This document shows positions 7,716 through 16,362 of a stretch of DNA of 64,000 nt, in pieces (the first letter of the stretch is position 1; every line of letters starts with the position of its first letter). The position numbers were made by a program, and so were the translations under genes. The notes under the pieces are model-generated. The model was not told where the DNA came from, did no database searches, and saw nothing but the letters and a program-made list of their open reading frames with translations. The stretch spans positions 75,133 to 139,132 of the forward strand of contig CAZGFD010000010.1 of assembly GCA_964525045.1 (NCBI GenBank). The letters run 5' to 3'. The stretch comes from G020348185 sp964525045 (lineage in GTDB: Bacteria > Nitrospirota > Nitrospiria > Nitrospirales > UBA8639).

Positions 7716-8627
7716 TTATTGCTGACGGAGCCCAAAGGTGCGCTTCTTGGCCAATTCCGAAATCGCCACCACCTCCGGGTGCTTAAGCCGACGATCGACC
7801 GTATGAGCGAAAAAACGTTCCTTGACGTTTATCACCTCTCCCACAACTTGAACTTGATATTGGCGGCAGATTTCTTTCTCCATAATGGATGAACCTGGGA
7901 AAATACCGCGTCCGGCTTTCCCAAAGGCCTTTTGCATCGCGCTATCTTCAAATTCCCCCACAACATAGGGATGAATATCATGTAGTGCAAACCAGCCGTC
8001 TAAATCCCGTCGGAGTCCCGTTGTGATTTTGGGCAGGAGCAACGGCGCGCCATCTAATGATTCGGGATAGCCTTTGCGATAGTGTTTGGCCATGTCGGGC
8101 GAGGCGAAGAGGAGGACCTTTGATTCTCCCAGGAGATGGCTATATGCGTGAACCCGGACTGTCGAGGGAACGGGGGTATCGGCCAAGACTAAATCAAGCT
8201 CATGGATGGCCAAGCTCGCCAAAAGCTGTTCGAGTTTTCCTTCCTCGCAGACAAGGTAGGTCGGAATGTCTGAATTCAACGCAGCCTCCAAAAGTTCATA
8301 GACCACCATTTTCGGCAACGAATCGATGACCCCAACGGTGAGGCGACGAGGGTGATGGGGGGACTGCCCTTTTAGAGCATTGGTCATTTCGCGGCCGAGC
8401 GAGAAGATCTCATCGGCATATCGATACACCAAACGTCCGGCTTCCGTGGGAACCAGTTTTCTGGGCCGTCGAGTGAACAGTTTTTGGCCGAGGGAATCTT
8501 CTAAGGCTTGGAGTTGCGTACTAATCGTAGGTTGGGAAAGATTCAATTCTTCACAGGCATCCTTGATGCTTCCCTTGCGGACGACAACCCAAAAATATAG
8601 GAGATGGTGATAATTAAGCCAATCCAT
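7716..8627 (-). CDS. nhaR: LysR-family transcriptional regulator, NhaR-like
   Basis: A 303-aa LysR-type regulator. The N-terminal winged helix-turn-helix starts MDWLNYHHLLYFWVVVRKGS and contains ELNLSQPTISTQLQALEDSLG, matching the NhaR subgroup (NYHHLxYFWVV). The C-terminal effector domain covers about residues 95-290. NhaR of E. coli responds to sodium and activates the nhaA antiporter gene; no antiporter gene is in this window, so the target and signal here are unknown. The gene stands alone between small-protein genes on other strands. Family assignment is firm; the NhaR name is by subgroup resemblance. Confidence 0.88.
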   Translation of the reverse strand: MDWLNYHHLLYFWVVVRKGSIKDACEELNLSQPTISTQLQALEDSLGQKLFTRRPRKLVPTEAGRLVYRYADEIFSLGREMTNALKGQSPHHPRRLTVGVIDSLPKMVVYELLEAALNSDIPTYLVCEEGKLEQLLASLAIHELDLVLADTPVPSTVRVHAYSHLLGESKVLLFASPDMAKHYRKGYPESLDGAPLLLPKITTGLRRDLDGWFALHDIHPYVVGEFEDSAMQKAFGKAGRGIFPGSSIMEKEICRQYQVQVVGEVINVKERFFAHTVDRRLKHPEVVAISELAKKRTFGLRQQ

Positions 8628-8743
8628 TCCTGCTCCCTATAAGGTAATGGGAATGGGTCCCCTAGCTAATACTTAATTGTTATTTCTTGAGTTTGAGCGG
8701 TCCGGTTGCCCCTTATCCCCGCAATATGCAGCGAAAGCAAGGC

Positions 8744-8833
8744 TTATTCGAATAAACCAATAAACCATTTGAGTGTCAGAGCAACGATCAAGATCACTCC
8801 ACCAATAACCCCAAGAGTGACAAGTTCAAGCAT
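8744..8833 (-). CDS. 29-aa hydrophobic membrane peptide
   Basis: ATG at 8833 preceded by AAGAGGCGACCC. The peptide is one continuous membrane helix (VTLGVIGGVILIVALTLKWF) with very short ends. Because it is tiny and no homologue was recognised, only the ribosome-binding site and composition support it. Confidence 0.45.
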   Translation of the reverse strand: MLELVTLGVIGGVILIVALTLKWFIGLFE

Positions 8834-9562
8834 GGGTCGCCTCTTAAGACATCGAAGATCGCTTGTAAGTCTCCATAAGGATTTGGGTAACCGTGAAAAC
8901 CCTATTCGCCACCCTTTCCTGCAACGGGCCAGCCCTATCACAATCAGCAAGTATGGCGTTCTCTCTCAACTTCCCAGTGAATATTCTTAATAACACCGAC
9001 TTACTCAAAGTCACCCCCTGAAAAAAATTTTATCCTCGGCTTCAAAATCTTCACAGTCAGCCCCACTTAACCTGTCATTTGTCTTTCCTAATTATTTTTT
9101 AAAAAAAGTCAATACTCAGTTTTGCTCAAAATGTGGAGCCACCTTGAGGGTGCTTGCCCATCTGAATGTACTCTGGTTCAGTCAATCTCTCAGGAGGAAA
9201 CAGCCGTTTCCTGATGTGAACTCATTTGAGACTTTGTTCTTCATATAAAGCACCAATTCACGTATCTTTGAAGAAATTTTATATTAGAATTCTGTACCTC
9301 TTCTTTTTTTCTTTTGAGAACTTAAACTCTCAATCGACCACTTCCTTTCTCACCAAGATACATTTTTATCTGTTTGGATACATATGGTATGTGAAGGCGG
9401 TGAAGAGCCACCTCCCTGACGCCATCAATTTTTCCTTATTCCAATCAATACCTTCAAAGATTTATGGGACTATAGAATTTTCACCGAATCCTCCTGGCAC
9501 AACTGTTGCTTTAGGCAGGAGTATGAGAGGGTACAGACACCTTCTTAAGGGAGAAAGTTTTT
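8834..9562. other. Intergenic region, no gene recognised
   Basis: About 730 bp, AT-rich. The long plus-strand frame from 9226 has no ribosome-binding site, overlaps two better supported genes and has no protein-like pattern. A TTGACT word on the minus strand (9107-9112) resembles the local -35 elements but has only a weak -10. Confidence 0.4.
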
Positions 9563-9661
9563 ATGTTCTTGGATTTGATCACAGTAGGAACCTTGACCCT
9601 GGTAGCGGCACTCCTTGTGCTTCGGTTCGTATGGAAAGACCCTCGGTCATCGGGGCACTGA
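9563..9661 (+). CDS. 32-aa single-pass membrane protein
   Basis: ATG at 9563 after AAGGGAGAAAGTTTTT. The product has one helix, TVGTLTLVAALLVLRFVW, and a short polar tail. It lies 140 bp upstream of a larger two-helix membrane protein on the same strand and may be its partner. No family was recognised. Confidence 0.5.
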   Translation: MFLDLITVGTLTLVAALLVLRFVWKDPRSSGH

Positions 9662-9802
9662 GGTCGAACTTGTCGATGGCCTCAGCCCATCATGAAATAG
9701 AGGAAGATGTCATTTCCTTTGTGAATGGGATTAGACGGTCACACTTTAGGTGCAACAACATTCTGTTTATCACTAACGGCATACAACCAAGAAGAGGATA
9801 CC

Positions 9803-10768
9803 ATGAAAAGGAAATTTGAACTCGTCGACGTCATCGTCTCGATAGGCATGGTCGCCACCTTGCTCGGAGCCTTCTCCTTCTTTCAGGTTAACCATGGCGG
9901 TGCTGTGTCTGTCACCAAAGCCTACAACCACATGACCAATCCCTCAATGAGCGTTCTGGTGCAATCGAAACTGCAACCGGCGATGGGGCAGGCCATTGTG
10001 GATCAGGCTATGCTTGAATGGCAGTTCGCGACTGATTTGAACCGGGAAGCCAGCAATCTTGCCGCCGCGATACGAGCGGCGGAGCGCCGGACTCGTGGAG
10101 GGTTGGACCAGATCGAAACACGGGCGGCGAAAATTGAAACTGAACATACCGCTCGCGTCCAGTATGTGATGGGCAGGACCATTATGGTGTTAACCAACCA
10201 GGGAATGCGAGCGGGTGCGCTTTCGATTGATAATCTTTCAAACTCTGTGAATGACCGCATCATCAAGGCCGCTCAGGAGAGGGGAAGGAAAATGGACAGC
10301 GCCTTTGCGAAGAATTGGCAACCCCGTCTCGGGCAAATGATTGTGCAAGCGGCCAAACTGGAAGGTCGGGTTTCCGAACGAGCTCAGGAACGAATAGGAC
10401 AAGCGACGGTAGAAATGGCAAGTTCCCAGCATGCCTATCAGACAAAGCGAGCCGGAATCCAGACCCAGTTTAAAGCTTTGATGGCGGCGGCGGCGCGGAC
10501 CGAAGGACAACCTGATCGCTTTTCTCGCTTACCCCAGAATGATGTGAATTGGCAGTGGGCAATGAGCATCCCAAATATGGCTCAAATGGAGATGGTTGAA
10601 GCCAGGACCCTGCCAGAGATCCCACTCAATTACCTGATGCTGGCCTCTGTTGGACTGGTGACCATGTTCTTTTTTGGCTTGACCTTACCTCGCGGAGGTC
10701 GAAAAGCTGAGGCTGTGGTCAAACGGATGGAGGATCGGAAGCAGAAGAGATACCGGAAAGCTGTCTAA
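9803..10768 (+). CDS. Two-helix membrane protein with long helical periplasmic region, unknown function
   Basis: The start at 9803 (MKRKFELVDVIVSIGMVATL) follows AAGAAGAGGATACC; the frame also runs upstream to 9725 without a site. The 321-aa product has one N-terminal helix (VDVIVSIGMVATLLGAFSFF), a long Ala/Arg/Gln/Glu-rich region predicted to be helical (residues about 40-270), and a second helix near the C-terminus (YLMLASVGLVTMFFFGLTL) followed by a basic tail. The large middle part should be periplasmic if both ends are cytoplasmic. No enzyme motif was seen and no family recognised. Confidence 0.75.
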   Translation: MKRKFELVDVIVSIGMVATLLGAFSFFQVNHGGAVSVTKAYNHMTNPSMSVLVQSKLQPAMGQAIVDQAMLEWQFATDLNREASNLAAAIRAAERRTRGGLDQIETRAAKIETEHTARVQYVMGRTIMVLTNQGMRAGALSIDNLSNSVNDRIIKAAQERGRKMDSAFAKNWQPRLGQMIVQAAKLEGRVSERAQERIGQATVEMASSQHAYQTKRAGIQTQFKALMAAAARTEGQPDRFSRLPQNDVNWQWAMSIPNMAQMEMVEARTLPEIPLNYLMLASVGLVTMFFFGLTLPRGGRKAEAVVKRMEDRKQKRYRKAV

Positions 10769-10821
10769 AGGAATGAGATTCTCAAAATATTAGGTCATAA
10801 ATCTTGCAAACAAATGGTAGC

Positions 10822-10871
10822 GCAGCAGAGCCCATCAGTGACTATTCCCGACCTTCTTGGGACTCTGCTGC
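10822..10871. terminator. Long hairpin between convergent genes
   Basis: Perfect 9-bp arms GCAGCAGAG / CTCTGCTGC, extended by CCC / GGG with a one-base bulge, enclosing about 26 nt. It sits between the plus-strand gene ending at 10768 and the minus-strand gene ending at 10937, so a bidirectional transcription end is likely. There is no long T-run. Confidence 0.5.
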
Positions 10872-10936
10872 CCGTTTACTAAAAAAGATGAGCCAGCGTT
10901 AATATTTCAAACGAGATCTAGCCCTTATTACCCCGA

Positions 10937-11125
10937 TCAGTTCTCTCCACAACACCCGGACTCAAATTGCTGCCGCTGACGGAAGGCGGCGGCACAAGTC
11001 ACGCAGAGTCGTACCAGGGAATGGGTTCCTTCGTCGAAAAAAGGCGTTCGCCAGTTGGCTACTCGGCCACAGTCTGAACAAGCTCCTTGCCTCTGTTTAG
11101 CCTGAGCTATGTTCTGTGTGAACAT
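10937..11125 (-). CDS. Small zinc-ribbon-like protein downstream of lexA
   Basis: A 62-aa protein with two cysteine pairs, CSDC and CVTC, spaced about 23 residues apart, a treble-clef or zinc-ribbon arrangement, plus a terminal CC. The ATG follows AAAGGAAATAGACCG. It begins 27 bp after the stop of the lexA-like gene on the same strand, so the two likely form an operon under the LexA operator. Function unknown; DNA- or protein-binding is plausible. Confidence 0.7.
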   Translation of the reverse strand: MFTQNIAQAKQRQGACSDCGRVANWRTPFFDEGTHSLVRLCVTCAAAFRQRQQFESGCCGEN

Positions 11126-11152
11126 CGGTCTATTTCCTTTCTGTTGTCGAAT

Positions 11153-11695
11153 TTACTGGACATGCCGGATCACCCCGATCACAATCCCTTCGATTCGAAA
11201 GTCATCTGTTGATTTCACACGAATCGGTTTCAAGGCCGAGTTCTCAGGATGTAACTCAACCTCACTCTGTTTGCGGTAAAACTTCTTGAGGGTCGCCTCC
11301 TGATTGAGGAGGGCGACCACGGTCTGTCCATTCCGCGCTGTTGCCTGCTTCTGCACAATCACAAGATCGCCGGGAAGGATGCCTTCATCACGCATCGACT
11401 CCCCCTTCACTTTCAGCGCGAACGTCTTCCCATCCCGCCGCATTGACGGGGGAACTTCAATAAACTCAGTTTGAGGAATTGGTTCAATGGGGTCGCCGGC
11501 AGCAACCAGACCGGCCATAAGGATACGAGGGGAAGCCGTGAGTTGCGTGACCGCCATTTGCACCGACCCCGGAATTTTGTGTGTCCCGCATTCGTAGCGG
11601 GTGATGGTCATGCGGGTGGTGTGCAATTGTTCGGCGAGTTGTTCCTGGGTCAATCCTAGGACTTTACGAGCCTGCTTGAGTTCGTCCGGGATCAT
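11153..11695 (-). CDS. LexA-like repressor: XRE-type helix-turn-helix plus S24 self-cleaving domain
   Basis: A 180-aa repressor. Residues 1-45 form an XRE/Cro-type helix-turn-helix (QARKVLGLTQEQLAEQLHTT), unlike the winged helix of E. coli LexA. Residues 65-180 are the S24 latent protease: the Ala66-Gly67 cleavage site (VAAGDPIE), Ser100 in GESMRDEGI and Lys137 in ATLKKFYR. The Ser-Lys distance of 37 equals that in E. coli LexA. It should be cleaved by activated RecA, lifting repression after DNA damage. The ATG at 11695 has no ribosome-binding site and a 19-bp palindrome abuts it, suggesting a leaderless, self-repressed transcript. A zinc-ribbon gene follows. The first 79 nt of the gene are the boundary of the downstream tandem duplication. 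A phage-type CI-like repressor is the alternative reading. Confidence 0.88.
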   Translation of the reverse strand: MIPDELKQARKVLGLTQEQLAEQLHTTRMTITRYECGTHKIPGSVQMAVTQLTASPRILMAGLVAAGDPIEPIPQTEFIEVPPSMRRDGKTFALKVKGESMRDEGILPGDLVIVQKQATARNGQTVVALLNQEATLKKFYRKQSEVELHPENSALKPIRVKSTDDFRIEGIVIGVIRHVQ

Positions 11696-11712
11696 GTAAC
11701 GAATCGTTACAT
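11694..11712. promoter_or_regulatory. 19-bp palindromic operator overlapping the lexA start
   Basis: ATGTAACGAATCGTTACAT, a perfect inverted repeat around one central base, overlapping the ATG of the lexA-like gene. On the minus strand TTGACA (11727-11732) stands 17 bp before TAACGA (11704-11709), so the palindrome covers the -10 and the start point. Repressor binding there would block transcription. Confidence 0.65.
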
Positions 11713-11924
11713 AAAAAAGTACCCTTTGTCAACTCTTTAGAATCCCCTACTCTGAGACTTGGATTGGGCAGGCTACACCCAAACCACATACGAGTGTATC
11801 AGAAACCATTTTTGGTACCTTGGAATAGGACTATTCTGATCACACCCTGTGCGACCCTGTGCATGTGGAAAAAGAGGAAGGAATGTTTCCCCCCCCTCTC
11901 AGGCTGGAGAGGACTGCGTAAAAT

Positions 11925-12257
11925 TCACCGAATAAATTGAGGATTTACTGATCCCCTTACAAAATCAAGGGAAACCCCGTGCCATGGATTGGAAAGGATA
12001 AGTAAAAATATGGCGCGTTGAAAGGGGAAAGGCATGACCGGACCAAGCCCGGCAGCCGAAATTTGTCCGAGTTCCTCATCCGAAAGCGGTTTGATTTTAA
12101 GCCCCTTTTCAAAACTTGGAATTGGAGGTTTCTTCTGGACCTGCATTTCTGTTTTTAATAAATCTGGTTCCGACGGCCTTACTCCCTGGGCAACCACCAG
12201 GGAGGCTTCCAGGATCATTTATCCACTCATCACCGCTGTCAGGATTACCGTCCGCAT
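11925..12257 (-). pseudogene. Exported LSDEEL-motif peptide with nonsense codon in signal peptide (unit 1)
   Basis: From an ATG at 12257 after a G-rich site the frame reads MRTVILTAVMSG, then TAA, then continues in frame as MILEASLVVAQG. The intact paralogue at 21374-21727 starts MRKHILTAVISG followed by FLILGG, so the stop replaces a codon in the signal peptide. The rest aligns: IPSFEKGLKIKPLSDEELGQISAAG here against VSTFEERLNLKPLSDEELEQITAGG there. A 97-aa product could still start at the ATG at 12218 just after the stop, with a weakened export signal, so loss of function is likely but not certain. Function of the family is unknown. Confidence 0.7.
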
Positions 12258-12835
12258 AATCCCCCCCTTTTCTGGAGAATCAGAATTACAATTTGATATG
12301 CAGCAAGCACAGTGCCATTTTATATGTGCGCAATACTTTCATGAAAACTGGAATTTTTACCCTTTACACGCCCGATCTTTCCGATTTGAATGATCCCTTC
12401 TATCAATTGAGATACACCTGTTTTCTTTCTGGATACGCTCCCGGGAGTTTTCGTCCATACCGGTGTTTCCCTTCACATATGAGGCTTCGCTCGCGACAAT
12501 CCGAGATTAGAGCAGACCAAGAAAATGGCCTGTGGGTTAAAGAATGAAAATGGGATACTCTATGTGTGAGGAAAGGAAGAAGGAGGGTACAATGACGGAC
12601 AGAAGATAATAGGAAGTAGGATTTTTGGTGTGGTAAAAGCCGGTGATTAGGAGTTTCAGTTTCTCTGCCGTAACGTTTCAGGCTTAATCCCCATGTTCGG
12701 TTTCAAATCGTTTGCACTGACAGAAGACACCCGGACTTTACAAGTTGTCGCGCCGCCTGGTAGAAAATCTTCGTAGTGTATGTGTTTCTGAAGGGCCCGA
12801 GGGAATATGCGCTTTTGTCTCTTTTGATATTTTGA
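12258..12835. other. Intergenic region of unit 1 without a supported gene
   Basis: About 580 bp. The minus-strand frames reaching into it from 12656-13214 cover the decayed PagL gene in antisense and show no protein-like pattern. Confidence 0.4.
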
Positions 12836-13280
12836 AAATTCATTTTCTCTGCCGTACTTGTTTGGCTTGCTGCCGGACGGGCCTCTTCCGCTATGTTGGA
12901 GGAAGCGGTGGATGAGGGGATTATCTCCGAACATTCGTACGGTTGCCGCCTCGGTTTGTGGGATCACATGGTGAATGGTATGTGGAGATGACACCAACAC
13001 CCTTTATCGTGGATTTATGTGGAAATTCGTTTTCACAGATGGTGTCTTTTTTAACACGGAGTTCGGTCTCGCCGTACACAACGGCGAAAAATAAACCGAT
13101 GGCGACCAAAAGAAAGCGTTCGGGTCCAGGGTGCTGTTCAGAGTTCCGATAGAAATTGGGGCAACCTTCGGAACACGCCACCGCATCTCTATTCTTTCCG
13201 ATCCTATATCGCATGCCTATCTAGACGATCCCAACCAAAGACTCGATCCCTTGGGGGTGCGCTATGGATTTCAATTTTGA
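12836..13280 (+). pseudogene. Decayed PagL-like lipid A 3-O-deacylase (unit 1)
   Basis: Pieces of one outer-membrane barrel protein can be read across two frames. Frame one: FIFSAVLVWLAAGRASSA (signal-peptide remnant, no start codon), then EEAVDEGIISEHSYGCRLGL and WDHMVNGMW. Frame two: DDTNTLYRGFMWKFVFTDG, NTEFGLAVHNGEK, a TAA stop at 13092, then FGSRVLFRVPIEIGATFG and LDDPNQRLDPLGVRYGFQF with a final stop. The end matches the PagL C-terminus, but the catalytic His of the usual DHISN-type motif reads DPISH. Missing start, frameshift, internal stop and altered active site all say pseudogene. Confidence 0.6.
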
Positions 13281-13355
13281 TGAAACAACCGTGTGCCCTT
13301 TCCGTATTTGAAAGCGATCCGGAATGGCTGCAATCGTCCCATCGATGGAGGAGGC

Positions 13356-15548
13356 ATGCCGACACTTCTGAAACGAACCCTTCACGCTCTTTTGCTGGCG
13401 GTACTCGTTCTGACCCCGTTATCGGCGGTTTCCGAAACGGTTGCCATCCCCATCTTCATCACCTACCCGCAACTTCGGTTTTTCCTTGTGCAGGAGATGT
13501 TTAAAGGGCCGGAGAATACGGCCCAATTTGTGCTGGATGACACCGGTTGCGCCTCGGTTACCTACTCGGAACCGCATCTCGCTACCGAAGGCCAATTGCT
13601 CCGCATGGACGTCGCCACCCTTGCGACCATTGGCATCAACACCACCGTCGGCTGCATGACGATTGGTTATTGGAAAGGACGAACCGTTGTCAAAGGCAAA
13701 CCGGTAATGGTTGACGGCCAGCGGTTGTCGGCGGAGTTCAGGCTGCAGACGGCCGAGCTCTTCGACCAACAGGGTCATCGGTTCTCCGCCACGCCCGTCC
13801 TGCAGGCATTCGAAAAGCAGTTACATCAGGCGTTGAGCAATCTCAGAATAGATCTGAGTCCCGAGGCAGATCGGTTGAAAGAATGGCTGCCCTCCGTGCT
13901 GCCGCGTTATTCGGCCGACCGATTGTCCCGAATGGTCGACAGCTTGCGAATCGGTCACATTTCGGTGCAGCCCGAAGGTCTGGATGTTGGACTGACCATC
14001 GACGTCGATAAGATGCCTCAGGAAGGGCCGGAACCGGCACTGAATGCTGTTGAAATGGCGCAGTTGGAACAAACCTACCGCAGCTGGGATGCTTTTCTGA
14101 CCTTCGTCGTCAAGCAGGCGGCCGCAGCTACCCAATCGGAGGCCCTTCGTTCCGCTCTGCTGGAAATACTTCTTGATGCGCGTTTCGAAATCAAGGCCGT
14201 TCTCGTTGCAGACGCTCGCAGCGACACCGACCCGGTGAAGAAACTTTTTGTTCGTAGCTGGCAGCGTCTGGAACCGGTGATGCGCGAAATCAGTGTCCAA
14301 GCGCCTGAGCAGAATCCGGTGCCTTTTTTATCGTTTATGACAGCGGCCGACGCCCTCATGGCACTGGAACGGCTCGGTCCCGGAGTCGGTTTGGACATTT
14401 CTATTGACGGGCTGCGACGTCTGGCCCGCTTGCTCCAAGACAATCCAAGCCTCGATCCGCTGCAATTTTTGCACGCAATCGATCCGAAGCTTCAAAACCT
14501 TTTCCATTTTGGAATTCCGGAAGATACCGGTCCGCCCGAACAACCGCAGGGTTTCGATCTGCAGCTGGTCCCGTCGGCTTTTGCGGCCACTTCGATGGAT
14601 CGACTGAATCGCTGGGTTCCGACCGCCGACGAACTGGAACCCTATGTGCATGAGATTCGCCTTCTCTTGCTGAAGGAGGCTGATGCCCGAATTCGGTCAT
14701 CAAAAATCACCGGCGAGCACGCCCGTGTTTTCCGCAAATTGATGCTTGCTGCTGCCTGGCAGGAAAGCTGCTGGCGTCAGTACGTTGTGCGGAAAAAGAA
14801 AATCGTACCGCTTGTTTCAAAGTCCGGGGACATTGGTTTGTTGCAGATCAACGAAACGGTTTGGCGCGGATTCTATTCCCGCAACAAGCTGCGGTGGGAT
14901 ATCACTTACAACGCCCGGGCCGGAGGCGAAATCCTGTCCAAGTTCATGGTCGATTACGCATTGAAACAGCAGGAGCATAAAAAGGCCGGCGGCCTGTCCA
15001 ACCTGGCCCGGGCATCATACAGTGCATACAATGGTGGACCGTCTAAAGTGAACCGCTACCGCAGCAAGGGAATTCCGGCCGCGCAGAAAAAAATCGACGC
15101 TTCTTTCTGGGCAAAATATCAGCAGGTCAATCGAGGCCGCGAACTGGTCGTCTTGGAATGTTTAGGTGGTAAGGTGCCGGTCTTAGAGGCGGATGGGCCA
15201 TTAAAGAACCCCGGGAGTGAAGCGTCTGGGGCAAAGCCTTTGGCAGGGCCCGAAAAACTGACGCACATCGAAAACTGTCGTTGGATCAGAAAACAAAACC
15301 CCAAACACATCACCCTTCAGTTGGCGGCGATGAGCAGCGAACAGGCGATAAAAGACCTGGTCGAGAAACAATCCCAACCAGGTACCTATGCCTTTTGTCG
15401 AATCAAACAAAAAAATCAGACCGTGTATATCGCCGTGTACGGCAGGTTTTCGAACCGTGCCGATGCCCAGAAAGCCGCAGCTCGTTTTACTTCATGGAAA
15501 CCCTGGCTCCGAGAATTCGGCAGCATTCAAAAGGAAATGGCAAAATAA
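13356..15548 (+). CDS. Exported lytic transglycosylase (SLT domain) with C-terminal SPOR domain (unit 1)
   Basis: A 730-aa periplasmic protein. The start at 13356 (MPTLLKRTLHALLLAVLVL) follows GGAGGAGGC and gives a clean signal peptide; the frame extends 21 codons further upstream. Residues about 30-450 are a large region I do not recognise. The SLT/goose-lysozyme-like domain follows: AAAWQESCWRQ with catalytic Glu470, GDIGLLQINETVW, and ASYSAYNGGP. About residues 645-725 form a SPOR peptidoglycan-binding domain (ITLQLAAMSSEQAIKDLV and VYGRFSNRADAQKAAARF). It should cleave glycan strands to 1,6-anhydro products, and SPOR would target it to denuded glycan at division sites. A terminator follows at 15577. 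The gene is duplicated unchanged at 18059. Confidence 0.88.
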   Translation: MPTLLKRTLHALLLAVLVLTPLSAVSETVAIPIFITYPQLRFFLVQEMFKGPENTAQFVLDDTGCASVTYSEPHLATEGQLLRMDVATLATIGINTTVGCMTIGYWKGRTVVKGKPVMVDGQRLSAEFRLQTAELFDQQGHRFSATPVLQAFEKQLHQALSNLRIDLSPEADRLKEWLPSVLPRYSADRLSRMVDSLRIGHISVQPEGLDVGLTIDVDKMPQEGPEPALNAVEMAQLEQTYRSWDAFLTFVVKQAAAATQSEALRSALLEILLDARFEIKAVLVADARSDTDPVKKLFVRSWQRLEPVMREISVQAPEQNPVPFLSFMTAADALMALERLGPGVGLDISIDGLRRLARLLQDNPSLDPLQFLHAIDPKLQNLFHFGIPEDTGPPEQPQGFDLQLVPSAFAATSMDRLNRWVPTADELEPYVHEIRLLLLKEADARIRSSKITGEHARVFRKLMLAAAWQESCWRQYVVRKKKIVPLVSKSGDIGLLQINETVWRGFYSRNKLRWDITYNARAGGEILSKFMVDYALKQQEHKKAGGLSNLARASYSAYNGGPSKVNRYRSKGIPAAQKKIDASFWAKYQQVNRGRELVVLECLGGKVPVLEADGPLKNPGSEASGAKPLAGPEKLTHIENCRWIRKQNPKHITLQLAAMSSEQAIKDLVEKQSQPGTYAFCRIKQKNQTVYIAVYGRFSNRADAQKAAARFTSWKPWLREFGSIQKEMAK

Positions 15549-15576
15549 TCGCAAGAGAGATCTAAGTTTTTGTGAG

Positions 15577-15612
15577 GATTTGAAAAAAAAGGTATTCAAA
15601 TCGTGTTTTTTT
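15577..15612 (+). terminator. Intrinsic terminator after the transglycosylase (unit 1)
   Basis: Stem GATTTGAA / TTCAAATC (8 bp), 10-nt loop, then GTG and seven T. Confidence 0.65.
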
Positions 15613-15853
15613 GAACCACGAGATCCCTTTTAGAGTTCGAAGGACCTTCCAATCCCCATCATCGAATAGGCAAAACTAAGGAAATTATCAAAACGATCAA
15701 TAAAATATAGCAGTTTGGTTTTTTTCACAATTTTCTTTATGGAAAGAAGCTTGCTCGATTTACGAAGGTCGTATTACCCTTGCAAGGGTTGGGGAAGAAT
15801 TGTTGGGATGAGAGTGGTCTTATCAAAACAGCATTAACCGCAGGGAGGTATCA

Positions 15854-16362
15854 ATGCGTTTCACCTTAATAATCATGACGTATTTATTGGCGATCCTCAT
15901 CACTGGTCCGGTACTGGCGGATGCGAAACATTCAGCAAAACAGATGGACATGGAGGCCATGATGGAGGCTTACAAAAATTGACTATGCCTGGTGAGCCTC
16001 ATAAATTATTCGCAAGTTTGGCGGGCAGTTGGACGACTCACAACAAAGAATGGATGGAGCCCGGGAAACCACCCAAAGAAACGACCGGATCCGCGGAAAT
16101 GAAAATGTTACTGGGGGTCCGCTTTCTACAACAGGAGTTCACGGGCCAAATGATGGGGGCACCTTTCTCCGGAATCGGGATTGACGCCTATGACCACCTA
16201 CCAAAAAAATATGTCACGATCTGGATGGATACCATGGGAACCGGAATTTTCATCATGGAAGGGGACGCCAGCCCTGATGGCAAGACCATTACTTTACACG
16301 GACAGCACGAAATGCCGGATGGTGTGCAATTGTTCGGCGAGTTGTTCCTGGGTCAATCCTAG
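15854..16362 (+). pseudogene. DUF1579 exported protein, frameshifted and 3'-truncated (unit 1)
   Basis: An ATG at 15854 after GCAGGGAGGT begins a signal peptide (MRFTLIIMTYLLAILITGPVLADA) that leads into MDMEAMMEAYKN and a TGA. In the +1 frame the DUF1579 sequence continues: LTMPGEPHKLFASLAGSWTT, EWMEPGKPPKETTGSAEMKM and YDHLPKKYVTIWMDTMGTGIF. One extra A in the AAAAA run near 15975 would restore the frame. The C-terminal third of the domain is missing: after HGQHEMPD the frame enters an antisense lexA fragment. Frameshift and truncation occur in both units, so both came before the duplication, unless the A-run is a sequencing error. Confidence 0.75.

Larger units (their letters stand above)
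11617..16319. repeat. Tandem duplication, unit 1 (4703 bp)
   Basis: This stretch is repeated head-to-tail at 16320-21022 with a constant offset of 4703 bp. The predicted proteins in the two units are identical except near the right end, where G at 16280 corresponds to A at 20983. The left boundary lies inside the 5' end of lexA, where the sequence TGGTGTGCAATTG is shared by both junctions. Confidence 0.93.

Noticed and set aside
9226..9819. 197-codon plus-strand frame
   Set aside because: No ribosome-binding site, no protein-like pattern, and it overlaps the 32-aa membrane protein gene and the start of the 9803 gene.
12656..13214. Minus-strand frames of 114 and 97 codons (also in unit 2)
   Set aside because: They run opposite the decayed PagL gene and show no domain or translation signal.
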